NCBI GenBank assembly: GCA_023380675.1 | Contig: JAMCRS010000201.1 | Coordinates: 1 to 15,361 of the forward strand | Direction: 5' to 3' | DNA length: 15,361 bases | Origin: Chloroflexota bacterium | GTDB taxonomy: Bacteria > Chloroflexota > Anaerolineae > UBA4142 | In this document: positions 14,429-15,361 of the stretch, piece by piece | How positions within the stretch are numbered: position 1 is the first letter of the stretch | Layout: each line of letters begins with the position of its first letter | Position numbers and translations under genes: made by a program | The notes under the pieces: generated by a model | The model's database searches: none | What the model was told of the DNA's origin: nothing | The model's input: only the letters and a program-made list of their open reading frames with translations

Positions 14429-15349
14429 TCATTCGGGCTTGCCGGCTAGCGATCTCACTACGCGGTAGCGCATAAAGCGCTTGGCGAGGCTGGCGGCGAT
14501 CCGACCTTCGATGAGCGTTCCCTGATCGACGAACTCTTCCCGCTCGACGATTCCGCGCTGATGGAACAGCGACGTGAGATCGCCGGCTGCATACGGGATT
14601 CGCACGTGCAGCGGGACCATCGCTTCGCCGAGCACGCGTTCGACCTGTTCGAGCAGGGGCGCCAGCCCCTCCCCTGTAAGAGCCGAAATGCGAATCGCGT
14701 CGTAGCTGGACGTGGGGTCGTCTTGGGTAACCAGCCAGCTCCGCCGGGCGGCCGGTGCACCTTCCGGCAGCAGATCGTTCTTGTTGAGCGCGAGGATCAC
14801 CGGCTTGTCCCCTGCTCCGATCTCGTTCAGCGTCGACTCGACGGCGCGCGCCTGCTCGCGCACATTTGGATGGGTCGCGTCGAGCACGTGCAAAAGCAGG
14901 TCCGCCTCGCCGATCTCCTCCAAGGTCGCGCGGAACGCCGCCACCAGCTGGGTCGGCAGCTTTTGGATGAAGCCGACTGTGTCGGTGAACAGCGCCTCGC
15001 CGCCCGCCGGGAGCTTGACGCGCCGAGTGGTCGGATCGAGCGTGGCGAAGAGACGGTCCTCGACAAGCACGCCGGCGTTCGTCAGTGCGTTCAACAGCGT
15101 CGATTTACCGGCGTTGGTGTATCCGACGATGGCGACGGTCGGCGAGCCCTCCCGCCTTCTTTTTCGCCGGTATTCCCGTCGGTGCGTGCGCACCTGCTCG
15201 ATCTGTTTTTTCAGGGTCGAGATCCGGGCGCGAATCTCGCGGCGGTCGACTTCGAGTTGGCGCTCGCCCAAATGAGGCAAAACTTCGTTGTAGTAAGCCG
15301 CCAAAGAGGTGTCTCTCACGTTGCGAAATTGTGGGTTTAGGGTTTTCAT
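14429..15349 (-). CDS. hflX: HflX-type ribosome-associated GTPase lacking its N-terminal domain; chimeric 5' end
   Basis: The G-domain and C-terminus are complete: G1 GYTNAGKST (76-84), G2 region FATLDPTTR, G3 DTVGF (123-127), G4 NKND (189-192) and G5 SALTGEG (about 227-233). HflX splits stalled or stress-inactivated 70S ribosomes. A normal HflX has about 180 more residues before the QLEVDRR motif. Here the frame opens at ATG 15349, directly after an in-frame TAG (15352-15350), and the first 28 residues (MKTLNPQFRNVRDTSLAAYY onward to HL) do not resemble HflX. They look like the start of a winged-helix phage/plasmid-type protein ending in LGERQLEV. The join falls on GERQLEV at 15268-15248. 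Ribosome binding by such a product would be impaired. It may be a real recombinant or an assembly error near the window edge. ppk2 follows downstream. Confidence 0.85.
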   Translation of the reverse strand: MKTLNPQFRNVRDTSLAAYYNEVLPHLGERQLEVDRREIRARISTLKKQIEQVRTHRREYRRKRRREGSPTVAIVGYTNAGKSTLLNALTNAGVLVEDRLFATLDPTTRRVKLPAGGEALFTDTVGFIQKLPTQLVAAFRATLEEIGEADLLLHVLDATHPNVREQARAVESTLNEIGAGDKPVILALNKNDLLPEGAPAARRSWLVTQDDPTSSYDAIRISALTGEGLAPLLEQVERVLGEAMVPLHVRIPYAAGDLTSLFHQRGIVEREEFVDQGTLIEGRIAASLAKRFMRYRVVRSLAGKPE

Positions 15350-15361
15350 CTAAGTGCACGC

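Noticed and set aside
1..15361. CRISPR array, tRNA, rRNA, prophage or defence cluster
   Set aside because: No regularly spaced repeats, cloverleaf other than the tmRNA tRNA-like end, or phage/defence gene set was seen.

Overview
The window looks like chromosomal DNA of a moderately GC-rich, non-model bacterium. A Chloroflexota-like lineage is my best guess, held with low confidence. The guess rests on the gene set: an archaeal-type phosphoglycerate mutase, an OSBS/NSAR-type enolase-superfamily enzyme, an MTA phosphorylase, paired S41 proteases and a polyphosphate:nucleotide phosphotransferase. No 16S, ribosomal protein or other decisive marker is present.

Layout. Positions 1-592 hold no recognisable gene and include an AT-rich stretch with CAACTTGA-type repeats. 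A sigma70-like promoter (593-621) then drives apgM and a menC-like gene on the plus strand. These converge on mtnP, which has its own promoter. The rest up to about 11.5 kb is almost entirely minus strand, read right to left: a xer-type tyrosine recombinase, an operon of two tail-specific S41 proteases followed by smpB, a candidate small RNA with its own promoter and terminator, a polytopic GT-C/PMT-like membrane protein, and the tmRNA gene ssrA with promoter and terminator. A decayed IS4-family (Tn5-like) transposase sits on the plus strand between ssrA and the membrane-protein gene. From 11.6 kb a divergent promoter pair serves xer and an NnrS-like/heme-copper-like membrane protein. An OsmC-like protein follows on the plus strand, converging on a minus-strand pair, hflX-ppk2, at the right edge.

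How the genes work together. The centre of the window is a trans-translation and C-terminal proteolysis neighbourhood. SmpB and tmRNA rescue stalled ribosomes. The tmRNA encodes a tag that I read as ANTRTNLAALPVAA, with a non-polar C-terminus. smpB is translationally coupled to two tail-specific proteases, the enzyme class that in E. coli (Prc/Tsp) degrades SsrA-tagged proteins outside the cytoplasm. smpB and ssrA lie on the same strand but about 2.8 kb apart. The intervening DNA carries the IS remnant and a membrane-protein gene of apparently different composition, which suggests that an originally closer pair was split by insertion.

The most unusual structures are: the protease-smpB-tmRNA cluster; an hflX gene whose N-terminal domain is missing and replaced by about 28 residues of unrelated sequence, joined at a GERQLEV microhomology; a leader segment of pre-tmRNA perfectly complementary to the resume-codon region; a candidate ~175-nt RNA; and three copies of a GCATGTGC motif around the divergent xer/NnrS-like promoters.
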